DNA from: Diadema setosum
Lineage: Eukaryota > Echinodermata > Echinoidea > Diadematoida > Diadematidae
Length of the DNA stretch: 64,000 bases
Assembly (NCBI GenBank): GCA_033980235.1
Contig: CM067067.1
Coordinates: 13,296,401 to 13,360,400 of the forward strand
Direction of reading: 5' to 3'
The number at the start of each line of letters is the position of its first letter. Position 1 is the stretch's first letter. Positions 1 through 12,096 of this stretch are shown here, piece after piece. The notes below the pieces were generated by a model. It was not told the DNA's origin. It saw only the letters and a program-made list of their open reading frames with translations, and did not search any database. A program made the translations under genes and the position numbers.

Positions 1-447
1 ATGTTCATATTTAAATCTGATTTTAATCCTGACAACCTGTTTCAGATTAATCTATTAAATATGTACATGTATACAACTTTATGTGCATCTTCTTCTTTTT
101 TTAGAGTATTTTTTACATCCTTCAGCAGATTCTTTGTAAGGTATCCCATTATTATCTCCTCGTGTGAAGTGTCCTTCAATGAAAATCCCTTGAAGTGTCC
201 TTCCATGAAAATCCCTCGAAGTGTCCTTAAATGAAAATCCCTCGAAGTGTCCTTAAATGAAACTCCCTTGAAGTGAAGCCATCAACTTGCAAAGAAATGT
301 TATCTTGAGTACTGGGGATTTGATCAATCTGTACTTTTGTACTTTTTGATTTGTCTCTATTTCTGTCTGTCTGCTGTCCTTTCTTCTCTCATTTCCTGTT
401 TTCATGTGTTTTCCCCATTCCCCCCTTTTTTTTTTAAATGACACCAG
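1..447 (+). other. Partial intron upstream of exon 1
   Basis: AT-rich, no supported exon. Contains the 26 bp tandem repeat at 166-275 and a pyrimidine tract leading to exon 1. Confidence 0.7.
166..275. repeat. 26 bp tandem repeat, about 4.2 copies
   Basis: GAAGTGTCC starts at 166, 192, 218, 244 and, partly, 270, each followed by a TTNNATGAAA block and a CCCT-type end. Units differ by a few bases. Confidence 0.85.
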
Positions 448-533
448 GAGCAAGAAGAAGCTGGAGAAAGCCCTGTTACAGGCCAAGGAAGACATTATGA
501 GTCTAACAGACAAACTGTCTGGAGCACAAGCAG
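448..533 (+). CDS. Exon 1 (in window): coiled-coil segment
   Basis: The acceptor is ACACCAG after a T-rich tract at about 421-436, and the donor is GTAAAT. The first base completes a codon begun in an exon upstream of the window, so the gene starts outside. The translation opens SKKKLEKALLQAKED and ends in LSGAQA, leaving one base (phase 1). Leu and Ile spaced among Lys/Glu fit heptads. The next exon completes the split codon as Glu, which supports the boundary. Confidence 0.8.
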
Positions 534-1752
534 GTAAATGTGATGCAAAACTGCCTGAAAGTTCCATGTCCATTGTACGTATGTAGCACTTTTTTTCTTT
601 TTTTTTTTTTAAATCCCAGCAAATATTGAGAGTTATGGATGCACCTTTATAAATGGGCAGTCGTTGCCATGCGTAATGTACGTAAATCCTGTCAGTGCAG
701 TGCTGATATTGGCTGATATTGAGTATGAACGTCTGATTTTTTTTTTTTTTTTTAAATGTGTGTTTGTATAGAATGTTGCAAAGATTTCATGTGGATTTTG
801 AGATCATTGTTGGGTTTGATTATTCATCAGTTCCTGTGATAATGGGATAAAATGCATGCTTCAATTGGTCCTTTCTTTTTTTTTTTAGTGAAGATAATGA
901 TATTGGGATTACATTGATGTCATGCATTGTAAGCATGAAGGCAGCTGGTGTTGACAAAGTGCATCCTTTACAGGTGTTCTTTTACTGTATGTGACAGAGG
1001 AAGAATGCTGAAGATTTGATCGCACAAACTGTCATCACTGTTATCGATCAATGTCTCTTTGAAATGTATTGTGCATTTTCAATGTTACACTTGTAAGTTT
1101 CATTAAAGGTTGTTTCAGCTCTCGTCCTCACGTTTTAACTGACCTTGTCTGTCTCGAGTCCCTCTTGCTGGCAAAATCTGAACTCTCTCCCTTACGATTC
1201 CTGTACGTGCTGAGCTCTCCCTTCTCCTTGACGTGTGTTTTTCCACACAAAAAACCAAAGCCATGTAATGGTGATATAGCGTGATACATGTCAGAAGTTG
1301 TCACGTGATTTCTTCCTGACCTTGTCAGCAACACTTGCGAGCTAATGAAGCGCACAAAAAGTAGTTTGTTTTTTGCAGTCTGAGTCAGCTGCAGTTGTTT
1401 CTGTGGTTTTTTTGTTGTTGCATCGACAATGGCTTTTATGAAGGCAGAGGCAAGAGCCTCGTAGAACTATGAAATGTCCCACAACTTCTTGCATCACTGA
1501 GGCAGAAGGACCTCTAATCCAACCCTTTACCATTGGTTTAAAAAGTTACCATGAGGTGAAATGAGTCATATCTTGAAAAACAAAGGAGATTTCAAGCACA
1601 TTGAGATAAAAATTCACCAAGAGATTTCAAGGGTGTCCATTAGTCATGCACCCTTTAATGATAGTTTGGCACGGATAGTTTGGTATGGCGTGTCCCAAAA
1701 CTTTGCCCACTTTGAAAGGATTGTGTTGTTAGCATTCCCGTCGTTTCAGTTA

Positions 1753-2178
1753 CAGTGTGACCTTGATTATCCGGCCATGTCGGGACCAGCACTCATCTGG
1801 ATAAGCGAATTGGCCGGATATGAGAGACACAATGTTAATGTATATAGCTGCCGTCTAAGCTGCTGTCCCAGTGCACTGGCTGCTAGGCAGGTAGCGTACC
1901 CCGCAACAGTGGTGTAATCTATGCTAGCCTGCGCAAAATTGTAGTCCCTTCTTCACAAAAATAAAGTATATCTTTAATGTGAAAATCATACATGTTTTAC
2001 CTCATTAGATATTGAGAAACCTATCATGCATATCTTATGAAATTAGTGAAATAGATCCATGAAAGTCACTGTTTTTTCTCAATTTTTGGATGAAAAAAAA
2101 AAGTCCTTCACTGCGTGAACGCGTCTGGATAATAGAGATTTCGATATAAAAGGAGGCCGGATAATCGAGGTCGAACTG
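1753..2178. mobile_element. pogo/Tigger-type MITE, TA-flanked
   Basis: The left end is CAGTGTGACCTTGATTATCC, and the right end carries the matching inverted GGATAATCGAGGTCGAACTG. Both sides are flanked by TA (1751-1752 and 2179-2180), the usual target duplication of Tc1/mariner/pogo elements. Further internal GGATAA-type motifs repeat the terminal sequence. No transposase inside, so non-autonomous. Confidence 0.75.
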
Positions 2179-2700
2179 TATGTGCTGGATTACACATGTA
2201 TGACGCTTGATGAGCAGATGGTCTTGTAGTAATCTGAAAGGTCCCCAAATGTCACTCAACTTGCCAGAGAGTGGTCTGTGACCATACCCTTTCCCAAATT
2301 ACTGTCCACTGGGCAAAGACTACATCACTTTGGTGATTCGCAATCTCTGCTAATGATTCAGTAAGCAAACAGAGCAGAAAGTGTGGCAGTAACTGACTGA
2401 TGCACATTTGAAGGGAGTCCTGAATAGTGGTTATAAAAGTGTTACTTTTCCTACATACACAGTGGATTTTGTACACTCTCACACTTCTGCTGTTTTGGAC
2501 AAGGTGTCTGCCCTTTATTCCACACAGAAGATCATTTATCAGTCACTTGTCTGGAATAGAACACATTATTAGTTTTACACTTGCAATGGATACTCCTACA
2601 GTGTACATAGTACTTGCAGTCTCTCTGTGAGATGTTGCCTTTACCTGTAATTTGTGATTTGTGGCATTTCATGGAAGGGACACGCAGATATCCTTCCCAT

Positions 2701-3345
2701 TTTTATGCCTCCGCCACGAAGTGTTGCCGGAGGCATTATTTTTTTTGAGTTGTCTGTCCTTCCGTCTGTCCGTCCGTCCTTCTGTCCTTCCATCCGTAAT
2801 CAGTTTTGAGGACAGCGTAACTAAAAATCCATTTTAAGTATCCTATGAAACTTGGCATGTACATGTACAAGTGGGTGAAGTTGTGCCTATCAACTTTTGG
2901 GTGCCCATGCCCATGCTCAAGGTCAAAGGTCAAAAGGTCAAGGTGACATGCTCAAAATTGCGCTGTTTCCCCCCATATCTATTCAATGCCTGAGGGTATT
3001 TTCTTGAAACCTAGTGTATACATGTATTGTATTACCAAATAAAGATTTTCCAGAGAGAGAGATTTGGTTCATGAGGTCAAAGGTCAAAGGTCGAGTAAGA
3101 AAGTTAAAATTTTATATTTCTCTCTCATATCTCACAAATGGTTCAAGGTATTTTCATGAAACTTGGTACATATGCGCATACTGACTGGCAGTGATTATCT
3201 AAGGAAATTTGGGGTCATGGGTCAAAGGTCAAGGTTAACTCCTCAAAATTTCACTATTTCCTTCATATTCATGCAGTGTCAGCAGGATTTTTCTTGGAAC
3301 TTAACATATACATGTATTACCCAATAGAGATTCTCCTTTTAAGTT
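2701..3345 (+). mobile_element. CCTCCGCC-family hairpin-headed element, 3'-truncated (copy A)
   Basis: Starts with TTTTATGCCTCCGCCACGAA and a hairpin closing with CCGGAGGCAT, then a GTCCG/TCCGTC array (2755-2800), then tandem modules containing GAAACTTGGCATGTA and AGGTCAAAGGTCA. The 3' terminal part seen in the full copies is absent. It ends about 45 bp before exon 2. Confidence 0.8.
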
Positions 3346-3392
3346 AAAGCTCAACATTTTGTGTGTGCGTGTATTTATTGTCCACCCGTTAG

Positions 3393-3493
3393 AAATTGAG
3401 GACAAAGAAGACCAGATGACAAGACTCTACAAACAGATTGACCTGAAGAGCATGGAGGTCTTGAAGTACAAAAACAATGCAGATCAAGCAAAG
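3393..3493 (+). CDS. Exon 2: coiled-coil segment
   Basis: The acceptor is CCCGTTAG and the donor a consensus GTGAGT. Two bases complete the split Glu codon, then the frame reads IEDKEDQMTRLYKQIDL and ends NNADQAK in phase 0. Charge-rich helix with hydrophobic residues at heptad-like spacing, continuous with exon 1. A truncated CCTCCGCC-type element ends about 45 bp upstream. Confidence 0.85.
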
Positions 3494-3847
3494 GTGAGTT
3501 GGATGTACAAATTGTAGTATCTTTGCAGTGTTTGTGATTTTGAACCACTCAAACTGCTGTAATGCAGACACGACAGAGAGTATGAAACAATAGGTTTACA
3601 TTTTGTGCAATTTTCTCGGAGTGAGGTAAGATCTCCGACTTTGAGGCAGAGTGATTCCAGTGACTTGGACGGTGACATTGCTTACAGTGCTTTTGGCACC
3701 ACAATGCGGTGGGAGTGTTGCATTAAAAAAAAAAAATAGCTGTCAGTTCCTATACTTTGCTGATATTTAGAGACCTGTGTTGTCCCATTCTTAATGTACG
3801 AGCATTTAAAGATTTGATTACCCTGCGCTCCTTCTTGTCCGTCGCAG
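3494..3847 (+). other. Intron 2 (354 bp)
   Basis: Short intron with a poly-A stretch near 3727-3737; no other structure seen. Confidence 0.7.
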
Positions 3848-4015
3848 AAAAAATTGGAGGAGATAAGCAACCTGCAGGCAGAGATCACAGAGCGTGATGA
3901 GGAAATTGAGAGACTGCACAAAGCCCTCGATGACAGTCAGCTCAGCTTGAAGCAGCTGGAAAACTCCAAGGAAAACAGCTTTGCTCGACTCAAAGCAGCC
4001 CATGATGACAGCGAG
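3848..4015 (+). CDS. Exon 3: long coiled-coil segment
   Basis: Fifty-six codons between acceptor GTCGCAG and donor GTAATT, phase 0 on both sides. It reads KKLEEISNLQAEITERDEE at the start and includes EIERLHKALDDSQLSLKQLE, a very typical coiled-coil pattern of Leu/Ile every three to four residues with Glu, Lys and Gln between. It ends KAAHDDSE. The intron that follows is 11.6 kb, the longest in the window. Confidence 0.9.
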
Positions 4016-7000
4016 GTAATTTCGTAAACTCCCTCTGCCCTTTTATCACTATTTTTTAAGCCAAAGTGCTTGAATTCCCATGTTCATGGGTAGTTGGCGC
4101 TGTTTCCTATTGATATGTTTTGACATATTGGAAAGTTTATTTGTGGCCGCTTTGCTCTCTTTTTATAACTCTTTGTGTGCTACGATGTAAACCCCCTGTG
4201 TGCCACATTATTCTGAGACTGCAACACGTGAGCGTTATTGGAAAACCTTTTGTTTTTCAAAGCCATGTAATTTTCTTCTAGAAGAGTTTATGCTGGAAAT
4301 GCTGTACAGCAAAGGATAATAGAAAATTGTGAGCTTTGCTCTGATGGAAATTTTATCACGAATTTTTGGCAGTTTTTCTTGCAAATGGCCAATATTCAAA
4401 ACAACCCAAAAACAGACTGTAAAATATCATTCTTTTTCACGATTACACAAAATAGGTCTAGGATGCATGAGGTTTGAAGACACAACCTTGACAGAAATAA
4501 AAATTCATTTGAAAAATCCCTATAGAACATTGCTTTTTGGTCGCAATGCACTGCAAGTTCTATATAAGAGTAATGAAATTGCCTATGATACAAAGTAAAT
4601 CAATGTACCTTGGCACAGGACTACACGCTAACCCATTTTTTTTCTACTGGTGTGACCTGTCTGTCAGACCAGTAGGAACCCAGTTTTCCATTTTTTACTG
4701 GTCCATTCCTGAAAAAAGTTACTGGTCCAACAGTGATTTTTACTGGTCAGGTACCGTGGGAACAGTGCCACTGTGCAGCATTGCTTGGCATATGGTGATT
4801 TATATCTTTCGGGTTGTGTGTTTGAGCAAAATATGAAAAGTTGGCAAGCTGTTGACCAAGTCGGGCATCCAAACGTGGCACACGAAGAGTTTAAAAATAA
4901 AAGTGCACTTCTCTTTACTCTTTGGACATAGTTTATCCAAATTACATGTTTGTCTTCATGCTCTTGTGGCTCTTGTTTGAGAATTGATGAAGTCTTTATG
5001 TATGTCTCAGTTCACCTCGTGAATTGGTGGATGAACAACTTGCTATACTTACGATACAGCAAGCTGGAACAGGACACATGTCCTATTCTGCATTGACACT
5101 TTCAGTGTCATTGTCTGTAGAGTGGTGAAATCTGTCATATTCAGGATTGAACACCCTCTGGTGTTACAGTGTGATTTCAAGCATTTTCTCTTCTGTTATA
5201 CAGGACACTTTTCATTAGGAGATGATGCGCAGAGAACAAACGAAAGAAATTTGTTCTTGCTTGAATGCATATTTGTTTGTTAATTTTATATATATTGGAT
5301 GGGGTGTAAAGCACCAGATTTTTTTTTTGAATTTGTAAAATTGGGTCTAAAGTGATTAGATACTAAAATACATGCTCGTAACAAATCAGGTTTTTTTAAT
5401 GGCACTCTTTGTACTGCCAAGCAAGTTTACTCTATGGAACGTTATGTAGATCGACATTGTGGTCATATACATACATGTAGGAAAGTTTACCACAAAATTA
5501 AACTTTTTTTTTTTAATCCTAGCAGAATGCTGCTTAAACCACGGACTTATCAAATGAAACTTCAGATACTTCTGTATGCTCACTCTCTTTGACTATTAGC
5601 TGAATTATCCACTCAAGAAATCTCTTGTGAAACTTCCGTTTGGCAGACAGAAATGTTTAAATAGGCAATGTAAATTGATGGCACTTCTGAACACCACTCA
5701 AAATTTGATGCCTACAGAATTAGTGCGAGAGTTTGAGGCAGCAGGAATCAGTGAGTTAATGTGGCCTGCCACAGCTTGCTGTAGTAAGAGTTGTGAATCC
5801 ACCCATTTTTGTCTCAAGAGTGTGCATTGTTTCCATCATTATCCTGGCTGTCTTCTTCACTTCAATGAAATGACTGTACAGGAGTTTGCACTAACACCCA
5901 CTGTGGTGTCATGATTTTAATAGACATATCCATTCAATTTCATGCTTGGTTTCATTGGTGACTTGACACCGCACAGGCCTGATAAAATTGTCACACAATT
6001 GATTTGGTGAATATTTTGATATCCTTTTGAATTTTCCAGACTCTAATCTTCCCAATGACACGCACTTTGTCATACTGTATTTCATTGCTAAAGACCTACA
6101 TCGTATGACAGAAATGTGCGTAACTAAGCTCTTAACTAGGTAAACGTGGTTGCAAGAGAGAGGCTACTTTAAAGTTTAGATGCAGTGAAGCATGCAGGAG
6201 ACTAAGCGTTTTCCGAGCATTTCAGGACCCTTCAAACACCATAGCAACCTGCATCACAAAAAAACCTGAAGTTTTCAATTTCAGAAAACTCTTTACAGAC
6301 TCTGAAATTCAGACAGAAATTAGTTGAGATATTGATATAGAATATCACACAATTTAAGTCATTTCCTGGGCTTAAATGTTGGCAATGTTGTTAATGTTAA
6401 CTGTTAAATGTTTTCAATTTTAATTTATTAAATGTTGTAATAATCAGATGCAATTACAAGTGTAATGTTGGCAGTCTTATCAGGTCACGGTGATGATTCT
6501 ACACTGATTAGAGTATGTCACATATCTTTTCATGTTCCATTTGCAAATACATCCATTTTGGGAATCATCCATCCATTTTGTTTTCTGGTGAATAGTAACT
6601 TCCCTGGACCCTTTTTTTTTTCCTTTCATACATTTTGTTGTTTTGATGTCATTCCTTCTGTGGAAATTCTTAATGTCCATCCTCAGGAAAGAACAGTTTG
6701 AGCAATCCAAATGTCAAATTCGTCTTCTGTGTCTTACAGCACAGTCTCTTCAAGTACGAAGATGACAAGCGCAATTATGATAAAAGAAGTAAGGGAATTT
6801 TGCAGAAAGAGTGTGATACTCACAAGCAGCCAGTTGTGCAAACAATTCTGCCCCCACATCCTGTGACAAATTATGCTGTTTTAATTTCTTAGATGTTCAT
6901 AATGAGTTCTCACACTTGCATGTTTTACTTGCAGTTGAATCGTGCCAAAAGTGTTGCAACCCTAAAGAAATCTCCTGATGACGATCTTTGACAATTTTCC

Positions 7001-9734
7001 TGTTTGGTATCAAAAGCTAATCTACGTGTACGTTGCTCTCTGCTGCTACTGTTCTCTGACCTAGTTTTTGACAAACACTCGAGTCTCAGTAGCAACTCGA
7101 ATGGAATGAATGTTGCTTTTAATACACATGTGCACTTTGTATAATTTGTGTATGAAGCTTAAAACAATGTTTCTCTGAATTTCCATAATTGATATGAAAA
7201 ACACTTAATTTCTTCATATATATGTTTCAGCATCTGGATATTCTGAAGTTTTCTGTTGCATTTTTTCAGCATCATGATGTCACGTTTTGAAATGACTTTT
7301 TTTTTCTCTGTTGTTTGTATTTGTTTGTTCTTTCTGTGTTGCTTTTGCACTGGTAATCTTGCCTATCTCCATGGAAATGCGGGAAATCATCACAATGCAG
7401 AGTAAAAATGTAAATTTGGCTTGATTTTACCTTTGCCAAACCATATATCTTTTTCTTGGTTTGCGGTGCAGAGTTACCTCTTCTACTTCCGTCTTTCTAG
7501 GCTAACATTTCTCATTCAACTGACAATATACAGTAATCTTGCTTTTATTGTGCATGTGACGTTTACTAAATTGTGAATGCTGGGTTGTAGCTCATATTTT
7601 ACATGAAATGTTGTATTCATGCTACACACGCATGCATGTTTTTCTAACAATTAAAATCAACATATCATGGTTTGCACAGGTTAGGCTGTGTATCTCACAT
7701 CCCAAGTCATGTCCACAGTACAACTTTGAACAGTTAATCACAATGCGATGCACAGTGAGGATGGTCATTACATTTGATGTGTGTAGGGTCATATTGTATA
7801 CGAGTCATTGATATCAGTTATGCGTCGAGCCAAGTGATAACATTAAAATCCAAACCCCAAATGCTGAATGATTTCTGTCCCAATGTGAGCTGAAAGCAAG
7901 CAGAATTGCCCACATGTCTTGCCCAGAAGATATCATAATGTGCCTTGTTGAGAGACTAATAGCTTGCCAACCTTGATACTCTTTTAAAGGGCAAGTAAAA
8001 TCAGAGTAAATCAAAAAGACTGCACAATAATTTAGCAACACCAGCAACTACTTGATAAAGCTCCATTCTGATGTGTTGACAGCTATGATTGCCTCCTTTC
8101 TTCTCTAGAAGTAACAAGTTTTAACTCATTCATTTGATGCTTTCTAACAATTTGTGACTGTCAGTTACTGTCAGTCATGCTGTTTTGCTTGTTTGTTTGA
8201 GTGATTTTGCGTATTGATGATATTTTCAATCAACATAAAATTTCCACAAGCAGAATGAAGATTAGGTTTACATTCTGTAAGTTTGTAATCAACACCTCTG
8301 TATACTTATGTAGTACTGTGTTTAATTTGGGAAAATTTACTCTGACAGAGCAAATTATGTCACCCAAAACTTTTGGATAATTCTATGAAATTGCTATTTG
8401 TATGTTTTGTTTTTAAATAGAAAAGAGATTGTAATGAATAGATATACAGCACATGCATACAGATTTTTTGTTCCCGTGATACAGTCTGTTATTTGGGGGC
8501 AGTAGTTCCATTGTCTACCCTTTCATCATGTCAGGAATAAATGTCTCATCAATGTAAATGGAAATATCAATTAAGCTCATTCACTAATAAAGAATTCTTG
8601 TATTTGTGTCTCTGTCTAGGTTTCCAATATGATCTACCTATCAGATAGTTGCCTCATTTACGAAGCTGGTACATCGCCAACTGCTAATTGATTTCCACAC
8701 ACTTATCGTATCACCTTTAATAGTGACCGTACTTAATGACAAATCTATCTATATTTACACTTACAATTATGTTATGTAGTGTATTGACGGATATGCAAAG
8801 TGAAAGCACCAAGAACAATGCAGTGTGAAACAGCTTGCATTAATCATGCTAATATTGTTTTACCCCATGATGACTTAACTTGTTGCATGAAGTTGAGAGA
8901 TTTTTAGAATTTTTGTTTGCTTTTTTTTTTTTTTGGTTTGATGTGTAACTTACAACTTTGCATGAAAACCTGTAGTATGTGTTCTAACCATCTAATATGA
9001 TCTGCCTTGTGATTTGCTAAACTATAATATGCGTGGAAGACTTACAGTAAGAGTCTAATTGTGGTACAATGGCCACCACTTTATCCAGAGGTTTGGAAAC
9101 AAGTTTTTCTTGCCTTGTCAGTGGGGCTTCGACCAGTGGATGATATTGTATGTATATCATACTCTATCCATGGCAAGCAGAGTACACATGCTTCAACACC
9201 CAAAGACAACATGAAATGCTTGTATGAGTAGAAGCTGATGATGTTCAATATCACAGTATGCACTGTGCTGTTGCCAATCAGCGAATGTTTTATCTGCACA
9301 ATTTGTATAACCTGTCTGGGATTGGTTTAACCCAAATAATTGCTGTGAAAAGGAAATAAGTCCTTGTGACTAGATGATAAATTAGAAACAGTGGAAGTGT
9401 TTCAGGTAAGATATTTCCTCATCAAATGGGTTTTGGTTCTGATTATAAAGCAGTGAATTACATGTTATATGTAAAATTTGTTGTTACCTTGATTTTTTGT
9501 GGTGTTCCTCCTAAAGCAGTTCCCGATTATTTCAGACAGCCTGCTGTCCAGGACACATCGCTACCATCAGAATTACAATAACTGTTGTAATACTATGAGT
9601 GGACAAAGATAATTAGGTGGTTAAGTCCGCAGCGAAAAAGTGCAAATCTTGAGCATCCGGGTTCCGTGAAAACACTCATTGATCATGTGGCATAACATGA
9701 ATGATTGGAAGAACAAAGAACTGAGGAGGAAGCA

Positions 9735-11222
9735 AGCTATTGCAAGAGTGAGAAGAAGAAGTGTGTGGGTGAAACCTTGGGTCCAGTGCAAGCTCCTGTA
9801 TTTGAAAATATGAACATCTGATAAAAGAACTGCATTCTGAAGATGTTTCTGACATTAATTAATTTCATGCGGATGGAGCCACAGGCCGTTTGTGAAATTT
9901 GTTAATGAATTGCACCACGGATTACTGGACAAGATTCCAATTTTTGGAAGTTGCTGGAACCTGGTTTGAAACTGGCTATCACCTTGAGGTTCCTGGCCAC
10001 TGGCAACGCTTTCAAGACACATCAGTTTGGATTTAGAGTTGCCACAATATCACTTCTGTGTTTATCCCACAAATGTGCTGGGCCATATAAGTGATGAGCT
10101 CTCTGATGAAGTTCTCATGTTGCACAGATGCTTGAGAGAGATGGAAAAAAAAAGTGGGGAGCTTTCCTCACTTTCATACATTACATATACAGTCCAACTC
10201 TCCTATCCGGACATGTCAGGATCGGCACTCATCAAGGGATTTGGCTGGATGTGGGAGACTCAATGTTTAATACATGCAGCTGCCTACCCAATGATATAAC
10301 TACATGTACATGGACATGTACATGTATCTATTTTGCCTGCACATGTCTTCACGTCCTCGTCAGCTGGTCTGCGTTCATAATTTTCTGATAATTTGCTCAA
10401 TGAACGATCGCCTGTACTGTGCCGTGATTTTATAATAAAAAGTTTTCTGTCCATGTTCTTGCTGTGATTTGGGGTAGTGAATGTCTGAATGCATGTTATT
10501 TAGAGTAAACTTTGTTGTGAATGTATGTTTATAGTTATGTTGGGAATAATATGTAATTCATGTTGGTTTGTGCAGGAATTTTGTCTGAGTTTGGAATTCC
10601 TTCTTTTCCCCATAATTGTTAGATTGGAAAAGAAAAAAAAAATCAAGACAAGATCGCGTTCGGATAATAGAGAGATTCAGATAAAGGGAGGCCTGACAGG
10701 AGAGGTCGGACTGTAGATGGCAGTCACCATGAAGAAGCCTTCAAAGACTGGCAGCTTGTTCTACAATTGAACCAAGAATTCGACTCCATTGTACTACTTG
10801 CAAAGGTGCTCACTGTGAATTCATGTATGTAGGCAGATTGGCTTTGGCTGTGATGCTGGTGTGTTCAACAAAAGCCCTTTCAAGGCAGCAATTGTTGCAG
10901 GTACATGTAATCGGAACCTGCCTGCGAAGAAGTGGACCCTCTGCCCCATGATCACCAGCCACTGGAATGCTACCTAGATGGAGGACTTGGCTGATTAAGC
11001 CTCTGCTGCTTCGATCACAACGTGACTCACCAACAAAGAGTCTACAAACACAGACTGTCAACATCCAGGAGAGCTGTGGAGAGTGCCTTCGGCCTTCTTG
11101 TAGCTCAGTTTCGCTGTCTTCTCATCACTTTGCCCACATAAAATCCAGACAGAGTCATCAAGACCACCCATGCATGCTGCATCCTGCACAACTCCCTGCG
11201 ACTCAGAAACCCTACAATTAAT
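9735..11222 (+). pseudogene. PIF/Harbinger transposase pseudogene, interrupted by a MITE
   Basis: Conceptual plus-strand translation gives fragments typical of PIF/Harbinger nuclease-transposases. An N-terminal basic RRRSVWVKPWVQ lies near 9750, and GLKLAITLRFLATGN with QFGFRVA at about 9963-10050. A later CDAGVFNKSPFKAA-like block lies near 10850 (SDGGVF-type second catalytic Asp in the family), then LPRWRTWLIKPL near 10972. RRAVESAFGLLVAQFRCLL (the family's catalytic Glu block) is near 11067, and HACCILHN near 11165. Frameshifts and stops break it throughout, and the first catalytic Asp block was not found. A TA-flanked MITE occupies 10190-10713. Element termini not located, so outer limits are approximate. 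Confidence 0.8.
10190..10713. mobile_element. pogo/Tigger-type MITE inserted in the Harbinger pseudogene
   Basis: The left end CAGTCCAACTCTCCTATCCG and right end GACAGGAGAGGTCGGACTG are inverted repeats, flanked by TA at 10188-10189 and 10714-10715. Related ends to the 1753-2178 element. Contains ACATGTAC repeats and no transposase. Confidence 0.78.
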
Positions 11223-11702
11223 GTAGCTACACTGTACACTTGACTAAAGAGGCCCCACAGTGCAATCACGAAAATAATCCCAGATTAGTGAAGACAAGTG
11301 GCCACCATGTCACACATTTGTGTATTACACTACGTGTTCACATTATTATTTCAGCCTAGGTATCATTATTGTCATGTCTAGTGAAGTACTTTTAGTCATG
11401 CTGAAGTCAAAACATGGCATGATTAAACTCGGACTTCAATAAGCCATGTAGTTCTTGGAATTTGGTCTTTTGTAGCTCTTGAAATTTGGCCTTAAATCAT
11501 CTTCGATAGAGTCTCCCTTGTCTGTTTGAAATGATGCTTGAGCTGTAATACCCACTATTTGATTGCCCTGCATTTATCTTCAAACACTCTCTCCTTGTTT
11601 CCATGATATTAATTAATGTATACTTTATGCAGTTGTCCTTGCAGTAAGTTGTGATGAGAATTGCACTGAGTAATTAAACTCCAACATACTAGCAGTCATT
11701 TT

Positions 11703-11755
11703 TTTTATACCTCCGCCACGAAGTGGTGCCGGATGCATTATTTTTTTTTGAAAGC
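11703..11755 (+). mobile_element. CCTCCGCC-family 5' hairpin fragment
   Basis: About 50 bp matching the 5' hairpin of the larger copies (CCTCCGCCACGAAGTGGTGC, then GGATGCATT) with no following GTCCG array. Confidence 0.65.
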
Positions 11756-12096
11756 AGCATTCCGAGTATGTCCATCATCCCTATGAGGTATTATAAGTGG
11801 TAAGGAATAATACCGTCTAAACAGAAGTCATTCTGTTTGCAGAGTGCCATAGAAAAAGTTTGTGGGATGCAACTGTAGCGAAGCAATTGATGGCATGGTA
11901 CTACTTAAAGAGAAGCAGTGTTGAGATGAAAACTTATGCCAACTGGGTCAGATGTCTTGTTTGCTGCGGGATACACAATGTTTCCAAACTTAGACATCAG
12001 AGATACATAAAGATAAATTGATGTGAAAGGCATGTCAACTGTGAATTTGGCAACCCTTTTGCCAATGTTTTGTAATGATTTGTATCGATAACAGTA

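Larger units (their letters stand above)
534..3392 (+). other. Intron 1 (2.9 kb)
   Basis: Apart from the pogo-type MITE (1753-2178) and the truncated hairpin-headed element (2701-3345), I see only AT-rich sequence with T runs. Nothing recognisable in 534-1752 or 2179-2700. Confidence 0.6.

Noticed and set aside
1561..1917. 118-codon frame in intron 1
   Set aside because: Runs into the TA-flanked MITE; chance frame.
7983..8010. TTAAAGGGCAAGTAAAATC, like a type 1 MITE left end
   Set aside because: No matching right end found nearby; too short to call.
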